Translations under genes and position numbers: made by a program
Source: Rhodamnia argentea
Taxonomy: Eukaryota > Streptophyta > Magnoliopsida > Myrtales > Myrtaceae
DNA length: 64,000 nucleotides
Reading direction: 5' to 3'
Assembly: GCF_020921035.1 (NCBI RefSeq)
Contig: NC_063153.1
Coordinates: forward strand, 17,608,001-17,672,000
Notes under the pieces: model-generated
What the model saw: only the letters and a program-made list of their open reading frames with translations
Told to the model about the DNA's origin: nothing
Database searches by the model: none
Part shown: positions 10,417-20,610 of the stretch, in pieces
How the letters are laid out: each line of letters starts with the position of its first letter
Position numbering within the stretch: the first letter of the stretch is position 1

Positions 10417-10922
10417 GAGAAAATATTGCATACAGACTTGGTAAGTCTGACGTGGTCCGGCGCACCATTCAGAGTACGACACGTGGCAATTGTGAGGCCG
10501 CTTCTCAGAAAAATTGAAACGAGCGGACGTTTCTTTCTCCACTGTCACAAAAAAAGCCAACTCTTTTGGATGTGCGACACGTGTACAAAGCGGGCCCACC
10601 CGTCAGCCCACATTTTGAACTCTCGCTGGCGGTCTCTCTTTTCCTCCCCCGTCACTCATGAGACGCACTCTCTGCCCTCCCTCGGTCTCTCTTCACTATT
10701 CACTCTCCGCTCTCTCTCCAACCCTCCCAAACACGCGATTCTGCTCTGCTCTCTCCGTCACTCTTGAATCGTGATCGAGAAACCCTACTATGCTCTCTCT
10801 CTACTCATCTCATGCCTAGCGACTATTCCCTGCTCTCTCTCCCTCCCTCCCTCTCGACGACACGCGATTCCACTCTGCTCTCTCCGTCACTCCCGAATCG
10901 CTATCGAGAAACCCTACTCTGC
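10417..10922 (+). repeat. Left terminal inverted repeat of the UBL5-carrying transposon
   Basis: Pairs in inverted orientation with 12631-13160. It contains an internal tandem repeat: the block CGATTC...TCTCTCCGTCACTC...GAGAAACCCTACT occurs near 10735-10790 and again near 10865-10920. A third partial copy of the CTCATCTCATGCC...CTCTCTCCCTCC half follows, up to about 10972. Confidence 0.85.
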
Positions 10923-11022
10923 TCTCTCTCCTCATCTCATGCCCAGCGACTACTCCCCGCTCTCTCTCCCTCCAAAATCAACTCCCGACCTAGCAGAGAC
11001 AACTGCGGTCCGTCGAAAGCCG

Positions 11023-11137
11023 AACGATCGGCCGGGGAAGAAGGAGAGGGTGAAGTGCAACTGGGACGACACCATCGGCGACCTCAAGAAGCTCATCGCC
11101 GCCTAGACCGGCAACTGGGCCAACAAGACCCGTCCGC
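11023..11137 (+). pseudogene. UBL5: Captured fragment of ubiquitin-like protein 5 (UBL5/Hub1)
   Basis: Reading + gives [20 protein letters not shown] then LKKLIAA, which matches UBL5 residues 7-33 (parent form [20 protein letters not shown] as I recall it). An in-frame TAG at 11104-11106 replaces the glutamine that follows LIAA. After it, TGNWANK continues the UBL5 similarity (parent TGTRAEK) to about 11124-11137, where it fades. The start codon, about six N-terminal residues and the second half of the 73-aa protein are missing. UBL5 itself is a spliceosome-binding ubiquitin fold. This copy cannot make it and is best read as a transduplicated fragment. Confidence 0.85.
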
Positions 11138-12630
11138 TCCAAGCCCGACTTGTTCGGATTCTACTTTCTGCTTGCTATCGTTGGAGCCACAAGTACGTGC
11201 CCGAAAGATTGCTCTGTCTGTGTCTACATTATGGTTATATGGGGAATTTCCTTTTGGTTTAGGTGCATTTATTTGGATTTTAGTTGTTGTTCAAGGTAGA
11301 CACGGAAGACTTTTATTTCTGCTGTACATGGAGTGCAGAGCTTGCAAAAGAGCGAATGGAGGCTTTTAATTAGGCCGATGCGAGGGCCCTTTGTTTTATT
11401 TGCTATGGTTGAATTTTCTTTGATGATTCTGATGTTTAGATGTTCCTTTTACTTGAGAAAAGAGAAACCTTTTTGCTTGAAGCGAAAAATTAGCACCCGA
11501 ATGGTTCTAGTCAAAGAAGGTGACTGTGGTGATTGATGATGATAATCATAGATTATAAATGCTTGGTGTTCATTAGCACCCATCAGAAATATGATTTTGG
11601 CCAAATTAGAAATGCTTAGTTTGCGCAACTAGTGGCGTAGCTTTTGCCAAATGATTGGTTAATCATGAAGTATCCCATGTCCGTCCGTGTTTATCTATGT
11701 GTGTACCTATCTAAATGGACGCAATTGTGTGTGTTACGTATATGTATGCATATGCATTAGAAAACTTAAGCAACACCTCTGATGAAGTGATGATGTAAGT
11801 GATGGTGTACACTAATCTATATTCGGCTATGTGCTTTGCATTTTGATTTTTGAGCTAACATGAGTTTACTTTTCGAATGTTGAGCTTCTAGCCCGCTTCA
11901 TCATCTAATACAAGTATTCAGTACTTAAGTGTTCTCCCCAATCCCCGTTGTTAACCAATGAATTTCAGTTTTTTCCTTTCTTTTCTCATGCCGATTTACT
12001 CCTCTTTGGGTAATTGCAGTAGTTGGCTACACCATTAGTGCGTGGACTTATATTTTTGTTTTCGGTACTTTTTATTGTAAAGTTCTAATTAAATCTGAAC
12101 AATGTTGGCTTGGACCAAATCTCTGTGCATCTTATAGGTTTTCATTATTGTAGGATGCAAAAGCGGTATTAGCTCGCTCCTCGATCGAAGCCGGTGAGAG
12201 TTTTGTAAAGACCATTGTTTTGATTAGGGAAACAAAGCCATTTACCCTCTACAACATGCTTGCATCCGAAATTTCTACCACCGTTTTTAGTTGACTTTGA
12301 ATTTACGAAATTGGGGTATCTTTATTTTATTTTTTTGTTAGATGTGAAATAACTCATATGTGTGTTGTGATATATTGGTCATCGGAACAATTGTTCCGTG
12401 CCTTTATTAGATCTAAAATAACACATGTTCTTAGTTCTGCTAATTGAGTTAATAATCATCATGATTTAGGGTAATTTGTTTGATAGATGTATGTTTCTGC
12501 CGGCGCTATCATAGATTGCATAGTCATTGCAATTTTTCTTATTTGGAGTGAAAGGTGTTGCCTGTGTTATACCGAATTGGTTGGGACTTTGGGCTGGCAA
12601 TAAAATCAATATGCTCTGCATCGTTCCTAC

Positions 12631-13160
12631 GCAGAGTAGGGTTTCTCGATCGCGATTCGGGAGTGACGGAGAGAGCAAAGCGGAATCACGTGTCGTCGAG
12701 AGGTAGGGAGGGAGAGAGAGCAGGGAGTAGTCGATGGGCATGAGATGAGCAGAGAGAGAGAGAGAGAGAGAGAGAGAGCAGAGTAGGGTTTCTCGATCGC
12801 GATTCAAGAGTGACGGAGAGAACAGAGCAGAATCGCGTTTTTGGGAGGGAGGGAGAGGGAGAGAGCGGAGAGTGAATAGTGAAGAGAGATTGAGGGAGGG
12901 CAGAGAGCGCGTCTCATGAGTGAGGCGGGAGGAAAAGAGAGACTGCGAGTGAGAGTTCAAAATTTGGGCTGACGGGTGGGCCCGCTTCGGACACGTGTTG
13001 CACATCCGAAAGAGTTGGCTTTTTTTTGTGACAGTGGAGAGAGAAACGCTCGTTCGTTTCAATTTTTCTGAGAAGTGGCCCCCATAATTGCCACGTGTCG
13101 CACTCTGAATGGTGAGCTGGACCAGACTTTACTTACCAAGTCTGTATGCAATATTTTCTC
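12631..13160 (-). repeat. Right terminal inverted repeat of the UBL5-carrying transposon
   Basis: Inverted copy of 10417-10922. It differs by small indels and by a (GA)n run at 12750-12778, which lengthens this arm. It ends CAATATTTTCTC, the complement of the left end. Confidence 0.85.
12750..12778. repeat. (GA)14 microsatellite inside the right inverted repeat
   Basis: Uninterrupted GA run; the left inverted repeat has only a short CT run at the matching place, so it expanded after insertion. Confidence 0.85.
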
Positions 13161-13738
13161 CGTCTGGTCCATTTGTTGCGAAAGGCCTCTTCCTTTTTCT
13201 CGGATGGAGGGTGGGCCAACAACAACAAAAAAATACTAGTCAAAGGCGCAACTTCAACCAGACTAACTCACCATGTTAAAAAAATATATTATTAATTGGA
13301 CATAAGTAAGTCCACATGTTAAGTTGTTGAGTAATGTGTGGTCAGTTCAATTACACTTTTATCGATGTTCTTGTGGGGGCCAAAAACTCATACGGAGCAG
13401 TATGTTGTGGCCATGGTGATTGGTGAAACATGGGCCTTGAAAACACGAGCGTTCCATCCTCTGGGCGGATGACATGTACCCAAAAGTTAGTTGGGACTTC
13501 CCCCAAAGAATTTTAGTATCTTGTTAGAGAACAAGTCAAGTATGTGGTCGATCTATAAACAAGGTAAAAAACTACGAGGGTTCTTTTCTGATAACGATGA
13601 GATTTCACCAGCCGTTTATGGCCCCGGTAAATGAGACTCGAAACTTGCTTGAACATGCAGCAAAGCTCATACTGTCTGGCTGGCGTTACCAATATGTCAA
13701 GACTTGGCTCCCAAGGAAGAGGCCTCACGTCACTCGCG

Positions 13739-13746
13739 TGACGTCA
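13739..13746. promoter_or_regulatory. Palindromic TGACGTCA (bZIP/TGA-type site), unit A
   Basis: Perfect TGACGTCA, 130 bp upstream of the TATA box, preceded by CACGTCACTCGCG. The same palindrome is kept in unit B (17494-17501), although the DNA between it and the TATA box differs in length. Confidence 0.55.
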
Positions 13747-13875
13747 ATGTTGTTCGTCAGGTTGACGGCTTTTTTAAGTCCAAGAACGCTGTTACCATTG
13801 CTGACACGCAACCAAGTAAAGAAGCGAGTGTCTTGCTGGGCAATTCTCATCTCGGGTCGATTGGTCTCTCAGCCC

Positions 13876-13883
13876 TATAAATA
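13876..13883 (+). promoter_or_regulatory. TATA box of DUF761 gene A
   Basis: TATAAATA in the context CCCTATAAATACCCC, 107 bp before the start codon; conserved in copy B at 17848-17855. Confidence 0.75.
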
Positions 13884-13989
13884 CCCCTGTGACACATGCT
13901 CTCCCCTATGACTCAATTCTCTTCTTTTGCTGCATAAACTTCGACTCATTCCCAGTTTTGCTCTTACTCGAAGGAGGAAGGAACGTATA

Positions 13990-13996
13990 ATGGATA

Positions 13997-14029
<33 letters not shown>

Positions 14030-14439
14030 ATTCGTTCAAGTGGCGGGTTCTACGAAGGAACTTGAAGAGTGCGGTGAAGAAGATAAAGGACATGCTAATT
14101 TGCAGATGGAAAAGAATAACCAATTCAGTTGGTAGCGGTGCTCATAGAAGGCGTTGGTGGTGGCGCAGTCGTACTTCACTGGGCTTGCGACACCACATTG
14201 AAGAGGCAGATTGGAATGAGAGTAGTTCAGAGCCAGATGGAGCACTGGAACGCGTAAAGGTGGTATCTTTGCGTTGTGATGGTATCAGTCATAATGATGC
14301 ATATGAATATGACTGCGAAGAGGATGACATCAATGGGAGGGCGGAGACTTTTATCGCGAATTTCCGGCGTCGACTTCAGATGGAAAGGCAGGTTTCTTTG
14401 GAGCTACGCTACTACTCACGACGGAATAGTTTCTGTTAA
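13990..14439 (+). CDS. DUF761 domain small protein, copy A (149 aa)
   Basis: Single-exon gene for a small basic/acidic protein. MDT and a run of ten serines are encoded by an (ATC/TCA)n microsatellite at about 13998-14028. Next comes a basic amphipathic stretch (KWRVLRRNLKSAVKKIKDM), then a Trp/Arg-rich segment and an acidic middle. The C-terminal DUF761-like motif is DDINGRAETFIANFRRRLQM followed by ERQ, the residues that define this plant family (often root, stress or cotton-fibre-expressed proteins of unknown function). ATG 13990 was chosen because copy B starts at the matching codon and a TATA box lies 107 bp upstream; an upstream in-frame alternative start has no counterpart in B. Its biochemical function is unknown. 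Confidence 0.82.
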
Positions 14440-17327
14440 GTTGGAAAGACAGGACTGGTTTTGTGCTCTTCTTTAATTTTATGGTTTCTCTGCATATTCG
14501 GGTCTCAACGTTTTGATAATCAGCATCAAGTTCTGAGTTTGGAGCATCCTGTAGAGAGATGCCACAAATGAAGCTACTCTGGCTGCGTTGATGTATGTAT
14601 TGAATGAAGATACAGAGCAATATTCGCGTCAAACAAGCTATTGATAGTGTCACTTTAAAGGCAGATCTCCTACACTTTCACAACGTTGTTCTTCCAGAAT
14701 TAAGAAAATCTGTCCTTCCAGTGGAAGCGCTATTATAGGAAAAGCGACATCACGCTGCGCTCCACAACAGTGTCAAATCATTAATAAGGTTGAATCGAAT
14801 ACTTTGAAGTCTGCATCCAAAGCCCAGCTGACTTATTTGCCTAAGGGCCAAAGCTGTATTAAAAAAATCAAGAGATACTCCAAAAGATTGATGATCTAAA
14901 CATGATACTAGGAAACATACGTTTTTCGTTTTCGCCACCATTGCCAAATCTTCTTTGTTTCAAAAGAATCTTAACAAGGAAGCAACATAACTACATATTC
15001 AGATTCAGATTCAGAAAAAAAAAAAAACTCATTGTTACTGATAATTCGGCCTTGCGTCGCCTGTTTTATCTGTTTAAAGTTTGCTTTGTTCAGTAAACTG
15101 TAAACACAAGATTAAGATGCTCTCAGCTGGCACTCATTTTTTTTCCATGAACTTCGGCTCATCCTAAGGCCCATCAGAAAGCTAAGGTTAAAAAAAAAAA
15201 AAAACAAAACAAGCAAAAAACTAAAAGCTTCACTTTGAAGGGGGTAGGAAAAACAGAAAGGTCAGAAGAAGGCCCTTGAAGAATTAAGTGAATAAGGCAA
15301 AAATCAATAAAACTAACGGATATTTGTCATCATAGGAACATCCAAATTCATGTGTTTCTGGTTTTGAAAAATAAAAACGAACATACTTCACTTCACTGGA
15401 ACCTGAGTAGTTCAGAATCAGATCTAGCAATTCAGTGAAAAACTTACAGATATGTTAGCTTTCTCTTATACTGATTGCCCCGGCAGTTATGAAATCCAGA
15501 GGAGGGCAGATACTCTTATTGCAAAAATTTCGGGGTGGTCGACTTGGCATGAAAAGATAGGCTTCTTTGGAGCTATTTTTAGTACCTTCCAAGGAACCGC
15601 ATTTAACGTGCTAGTCTATAAGCACACATACCGGGATGTTTCTTTATGCGTGTTTTGACTTTAGATGAGAAGTTAAAAGAAACGTTGGCATTGTCAATCA
15701 AATGCGATGATACCATGGAATAACAGTGAAAGGAGCTCACTAGTCGGAAATGCGTTTTGTTTCATTGTTAATGTATCATAGAGAAATCGTCTTCAAGGGA
15801 CATTCAGGGCATCTCCAAATGTTTGCCTCCTTGAGTGATCTGAGTATGCTCTGGAAGTCATAATATCTCCTCATTGCACTGCAATCGCATAATCGTCCGG
15901 GGAATGAGACCCTTGAGAGTGGCCTCAAAAAGATTATCTTTGTCATGATTTGAAGCCATGACCACACTTTTTTGTGGTGTAGTATGGTGTTTCGGTTTAA
16001 CCGTCTGAATAAACCGAAGAGCAACTTAACCGGTGCTCAATGGCACTTGTTGACAAGCAACTAAGTTGGATGGATGTGAAATGCCAAGCCAAAAGAAGGT
16101 TCATCCCATTGTCCACGGCAGTTTTGATGTATCCACAGGGCGTGGATTACTAAGCTTGCTTCTTTGTCCAGTTCCAACTGACACATCAGAGGCTTTGGCT
16201 GCTGCTGCCTACTGTCTCTTGCTAGTCTCCGTTGGGAAGATTGTCATTCCAAGTCAACGGATCAGTAGACTTTTGGACCTATATAAAATTAGCCCTATGC
16301 AGACACGATGCTCTAACCCAAGAGAAAACGCTTCCACTCGATGCAGAGAAAATTCATGAGCAGATAAAAATGGTTGGGGCCAACAAGGCACTTGAGGAGG
16401 GTCCCTCTTACTGGTGCTTGCAACAATGTAAGGCGTTGGCGGTTTGGTCTAATAAGAGCAGTCAATCGCCACTGCACTGCTGGATTCAACGTCTGAAAGT
16501 GATGAAGAAGGAGAAGAAGGAGAAGATGAAAAAGAAGCAGCAACAGAAGAAGACGACTTCAGATGGCCGTTATTCGCATGATCACCACAATTGAAGGGAT
16601 TGTGAAATGCTGTGTTTTCCTCATCTCAGTGTTGTAACAGAGCCTGTTCTTCACTTTGAGATTGTTCATGTGAATAACTACCTTGTTTATCTCCACCTCG
16701 TTCAAAGAAGCAATGTCATAACATGACACGCGGCGCATTTGAGTGCTTCTTCCCACCCTTTTTTCGATATGCATGATTTGATTTCGGTAGACATGAGGAC
16801 GCCTTACACGAGACTTGGTGCAATTTCTGTAGAGCGAGGACTTCATCTTGGTTCCGTGCCATTTTCTTTTCTTTAGACAGATAGTCAAAGATTTCTCATG
16901 TCTCGATAACAATGAACTATTACTAGGCTACACTCAGTGTCATTCTTATGATCTATCCAAAGAATTGTTGGAATCCATCTCCGATTGAGTTAGCTTACAA
17001 TCATGGTGCATACCCACGACAAACCAAAGATCAACAGAACCATGCAGGAATCATTTGGAGCTTCAACTTAACAACATCAACAGAAGCGAAACATAGTAAA
17101 AGATTCCCAAAGGATGACCCTCTCCGATGTTTCAACTTTGCAGACCATAGAAATAATCGCCCAGGATTGGTGATGGCCATTTGCATTTGGATGATCACTG
17201 GCAATCTCTTGAGCATGTGGTTGCTTGCCCAACCTGGTCAAATAGAAGGATTCTTTTCCGATAGCTATCAAAAAGTTTCATCTCCACACAAGTCTGCCCT
17301 AAAAAGAAGTGGCATGCGAATATAGAA
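14440..17327. other. Rest of duplication unit A, no gene identified
   Basis: After the DUF761 3' end there is a stretch (about 15840-17150) that has stayed alignable with unit B at 19280-20600. On the plus strand at about 16265-16560 a frame reads LCRHDALTQEKTLPLDAEKI then MVGANKALEEGPSYW. Unit B shows the related RRFDALTWQQTLQVDEEEFYEQ. This suggests a decayed exon of an unrecognised gene, followed by a Lys/Glu-rich tail. No complete frame is shared by both copies. Positions 17151-17327 lie between the units. Confidence 0.4.
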
Positions 17328-17493
17328 TGATGAGACTCACCAGCCATTTAGGGGCAAGTAAATGAGATTCAAACTTACTTGGACATGCAGCTCAGCTCAC
17401 ACTGTCTGTCTGGCTTCGCCAACAATACATCAAGACTTAGCTCCCAAGGAAGTGGCCTCAAGTCAAGTGCATTTCTAACAAAACCAGCAAGTG

Positions 17494-17501
17494 TGACGTC
17501 A
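17494..17501. promoter_or_regulatory. Palindromic TGACGTCA, unit B
   Basis: Perfect palindrome conserved with 13739-13746. It is now 346 bp upstream of the TATA box because of the extra segment in this unit. Confidence 0.5.
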
Positions 17502-17847
17502 ACGTCATTCGTGAGATTGACAGCTCAATCAGAGCCCATAAATTAGTTGAATGATAACAATAATCTAGTCAAGTTGGAATGTATCCTGTGATGGGTATAT
17601 CAGACGGTAAGGTTCCTTGACAATTTCTTTGAATGAACTTAACTAATAGGCCTGAACACGTAGCCTTGGTGGTTCGTCCAGAGTTTCACGGAGACTGCCA
17701 AGGCAATTTCCATTGCACTCGGGTTATGGCTTCCTAACTGTATAGTCTAAACCCTGTTACTGTTGCTGACACGCAACCTAGTAAAGAAGCGAGTTGTCTT
17801 GATGGGCAATTCTCGTTTCATGTGGAGTGATCTCTAAGCCCCATAAG

Positions 17848-17855
17848 TATAAATA
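17848..17855 (+). promoter_or_regulatory. TATA box of DUF761 gene B
   Basis: TATAAATA followed by CCCCC, 128 bp before the start codon; counterpart of 13876-13883. Confidence 0.75.
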
Positions 17856-17982
17856 CCCCCATCCCCCTGCTCCCCCTGCTCCCCCACTATGATTCATTCT
17901 CTTCTTTAGCTGCCTAAGCTTCGACTGATCCCCAGGGCCTATTAAAAGGAAAAGCTTTACTTGAAGGAGGAACGAACACATA

Positions 17983-18399
17983 ATGGGCACATCATCATCC
18001 AAGTGGTGGGTGCTACGAAGGAAGTTGAAGAGTGCAGTGAACAAGATAGAGGACATGCTAATTCGCAGATGGCGAAGAATAATCAATTCCGTCCTTGGTG
18101 GTGCTCCAAAATGGCATTGGCGGAGGCGACACTGCACTGACGAGGCAGATGGGAATGAGAGTAGCTCGGAATCAGATGGGAATGAGAGTAACTCAGAATC
18201 AGATGGAGCACTCGAACGTGCAACGAGGGAATCTTTCCATTGTGTTGGTATTGGTGGTGGCGACAAACCATATGAATACGATTGTGAAGAGGACAATATT
18301 GATGGGAGAGCGGAGAATTTTATTCCGAATTTTCAGCGTCGACTTCAAATAGAAAGGCAGGTTTCTTTGGAGCTACGGTACTCACTCGTAACGGAATAG
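17983..18399 (+). CDS. DUF761 domain small protein, copy B (138 aa)
   Basis: Tandem paralogue of the gene at 13990. It opens MGTSSSKWWVLRRKLKSAV with only three serines where copy A has ten. It carries an in-frame 27-bp tandem duplication (18148-18174 and 18175-18201) that repeats DGNESSSES in the acidic middle. The DUF761 motif is kept as EDNIDGRAENFIPNFQRRLQ followed by IERQVSLEL. Both copies keep an open frame, TATA box and TGACGTCA site, and their length changes are multiples of three, which suggests that both are still constrained. Function is unknown. Confidence 0.82.
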   Translation: MGTSSSKWWVLRRKLKSAVNKIEDMLIRRWRRIINSVLGGAPKWHWRRRHCTDEADGNESSSESDGNESNSESDGALERATRESFHCVGIGGGDKPYEYDCEEDNIDGRAENFIPNFQRRLQIERQVSLELRYSLVTE

Positions 18400-20610
18400 T
18401 TTCTGTTAAGTTGGAAGACAGGATTGGTTGTGCTCCTCTTTAAATTTTATGGTTTCTACATATTGAAGTCTGAATGTTCTAGACAATCAGCAATGAGACT
18501 AGTTTTTTTTTGGTCGAAAGCAATGAGACTAGTTTACACTTGTCCTTCTTTAGAGTGCCAGAGTTTGAAGCATCCTGAAGTGATAGAGAGTCCATAGTTA
18601 AAGATACCATAGTTGTGTTGATTAATGTAGTGAATGAAGATAAGTGAGGACATTAAAGGCATATCTCCTACATATTTACAGCGTTGGATACGCTTTCATT
18701 TTCTTCAAGAACTATGAAATCCGTCATCGGATGTGAAGCACATGGCGCTGTGCATACCAGCAATGTCAAATTCTTTATAAGGTTGAATCGAATCCATTGA
18801 ATGGATATACAGTGCATCTCCTATCAAAAACTCCATCATTCATATCAAAAGTGACGGATTCATATGTCTTTTCAGTAGCTTAGGTGCTGCATGATAACAC
18901 TTCTTTTTTATTTCTCCAAAACAACGTTTGGTAAAAAAATAATTTTTGGGGAAAAAAAAGTTAAAAAAAATTTGAGAAGCATTTTTTTACTTATCCACCT
19001 TAGAATTACTTTTGATCGTCGAGAAAATTTGTTTCGTATCATTTCTCTATAATCAACTTATGAAGTAGAAATAAAAATTACTTTTGCTAAAAAAGCGAGT
19101 GTTATCATGCAGCACCTTAACATCTATATTCTAACCAAAACATAACAAAAAAGCTTAACCCAAATTGAAACTGTAGTCATCAAGAGCAATGCTCTAAGTC
19201 AAGTCCAGTCAAAAGCATCCCCGAAAATTTCTGTAAATGTGTGTCTAAATGAGTGATGGAGTACTCGAGTAATTTTTGGGGAATGAGACCATTGAGAGTA
19301 GCCCCCCAAAAAGAAGATCTTCGTCGTGATTCAAAATCATGGCCCCGCTTTTTGAGATGCAGCATGTCGTTTTGGTTAAACCATCTCAATTAAGTGGAGA
19401 ACAGTTGAACTAGCGTGCAATGGCACTTGCTAACAAACAGCGTAAGTTGAAATAAGGCGCGAAAAGAAGGTACATCCCCGTTGTCTACAGAGTTATCAAT
19501 GTAACGACAGGGCTTGAATTCCTAGGCTTGCTTCTTGTCCAGTTCCAACTGAGACATCAGAGGTGCACAAAAAGTAGCCGTTGCTGTTTACTATCTGCCC
19601 ACACCTTCTTGCTTGTCTTCGTTGGGAAGTATCATCGCAAGTCAAAGGATCAATTGATTTCTGGACCTATAAAATTAACCCTACGTAGATTTGATGCTCT
19701 AACCTGGCAGCAAACACTTCAGGTCGATGAAGAAGAATTTTATGAGCAAAATCTAAATGGCTGGGGCTAACAAGGTACTTATGGAGGGTCACTCCTACTA
19801 GTACTAGCCACAATGTAAGTCTGCTCGTGATTTTGCTCTAATGAGAACAGTCATACTCCACTGCAACGCTGGATTCAAGATCTAAAAGCCAAGCAGAAGG
19901 AGAAGGTTAAGGAGAAGAATAAAAAGCAGCAGCAGCAGAATTCATTTCGGAAGCATGAAGGTGATGGCATGATGGTAGAATGCTGGGGTTTCTTCCATAC
20001 ATTGTCGCAATTGACCCTGTACATTCTTAAATTATTCAATGCAAATAATTGCCTTGTTTATCTCTCCTCAACCAAGCAATGTCACATCATGACAGAAGTT
20101 ACCATCTCAACTCTGCAAAAATCCACATCGAAGGCATTTGCCCTTATGATTTTCATATAAATGGTCTTCGAGAGTCTAGATGCGATGGTGTTGCAGTGCA
20201 TCCAGCTGCTTCTTACCACCCTTTTCTTGATATGCATGATTCGATTTCAGTTGACATGAGGACACCCTACACGAGACATTCTACAATCTCTGTAGAGTAA
20301 GGACTTCGTCTCGGTTCCAAGCCATTCTCTTTTCTTTAGATAGAAAGTCAAAGAGTTCTCAAATCTTGATGACAATAAACTATTGGTAGGCTACACTCAA
20401 GTGTCATTCTCATCTATCCAAGAATTGTATCCTGATAGAGTTGCGTACCATTATGGCATATATCCACCACAAACCAAAGATCAACAATACCATGCAGGAA
20501 CTATTTGGAGCTTCAACTTAACAATATCAACAGAAGTGAAAAGTAATGGATATAGTAAAAATATACCAAAGGATAACTCTTCTCCCATGTTTCAATTTGC
20601 AGACCATGAG
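18400..20610. other. Rest of duplication unit B, no gene identified
   Basis: Aligns with 14440-17150 of unit A. It has the same possible relic exon at about 19680-19770 and a Lys/Gln-rich tail at about 19890-19945. No intact gene is seen. Confidence 0.4.

Larger units (their letters stand above)
10417..13160. mobile_element. Non-autonomous MULE-like transposon carrying a UBL5 gene fragment (Pack-MULE-like)
   Basis: Two long inverted repeats (10417-10922 and 12631-13160) start with the same GAGAAAATATTGCATACAG end and enclose about 1.7 kb. The repeats share CACGTG-type motifs, CCGTCACTC, GAGAAACCCTACT and CTCATCTCATGCC segments. No transposase is seen. The interior holds part of a ubiquitin-like protein 5 gene. 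Terminal repeats of about 0.5 kb plus captured host sequence are the hallmark of Pack-MULEs. The flanks show only an imperfect candidate 9-bp target duplication (10410-10418 against 13159-13167, 6 of 9 matching), so the superfamily is an inference. The element lies upstream of AFR and before the DUF761 tandem. Confidence 0.75.
13592..17150. repeat. Tandem segmental duplication, unit A
   Basis: About 3.56 kb that aligns in direct orientation with 17328-20610. Shared landmarks, given as A/B positions, are: start GATGAG..CACCAGCC (13592/17328); TGACGTCA (13739/17494); TGCTGACACGCAACC (about 13798/17765); TATAAATA (13876/17848); the DUF761 frame (13990/17983); AAGGTTGAATCGAAT (about 14786/18779); GAGACC.TTGAGAGT (about 15906/19285); CAGTTCCAACTGA.ACATCAGAG (about 16169/19539); and TTGCAGACCATA/G (about 17138/20598). 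Divergence is clear but alignment is continuous apart from indels. Confidence 0.85.
17328..20610. repeat. Tandem segmental duplication, unit B
   Basis: Direct repeat of 13592-17150 (see the landmarks there). Relative to A it has an extra segment of about 220-230 bp at roughly 17523-17745, between the TGACGTCA site and the TATA box. It lacks some sequence in the 14900-15800 interval and carries its own DUF761 gene. Confidence 0.85.

Noticed and set aside
9946-10599. N-terminal extension of AFR in the same frame
   Set aside because: No family similarity, runs into the transposon inverted repeat, and AFR length is already right from ATG 9945.
10410-13167. Perfect 9-bp target duplication for the UBL5-carrying element
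   Set aside because: Only 6 of 9 bases match at the best offset, so I keep the MULE assignment as an inference.
17523-17745. Organelle DNA insertion in duplication unit B
   Set aside because: The texture suggested organellar intron DNA but I could not match it to any specific locus, so I make no claim.
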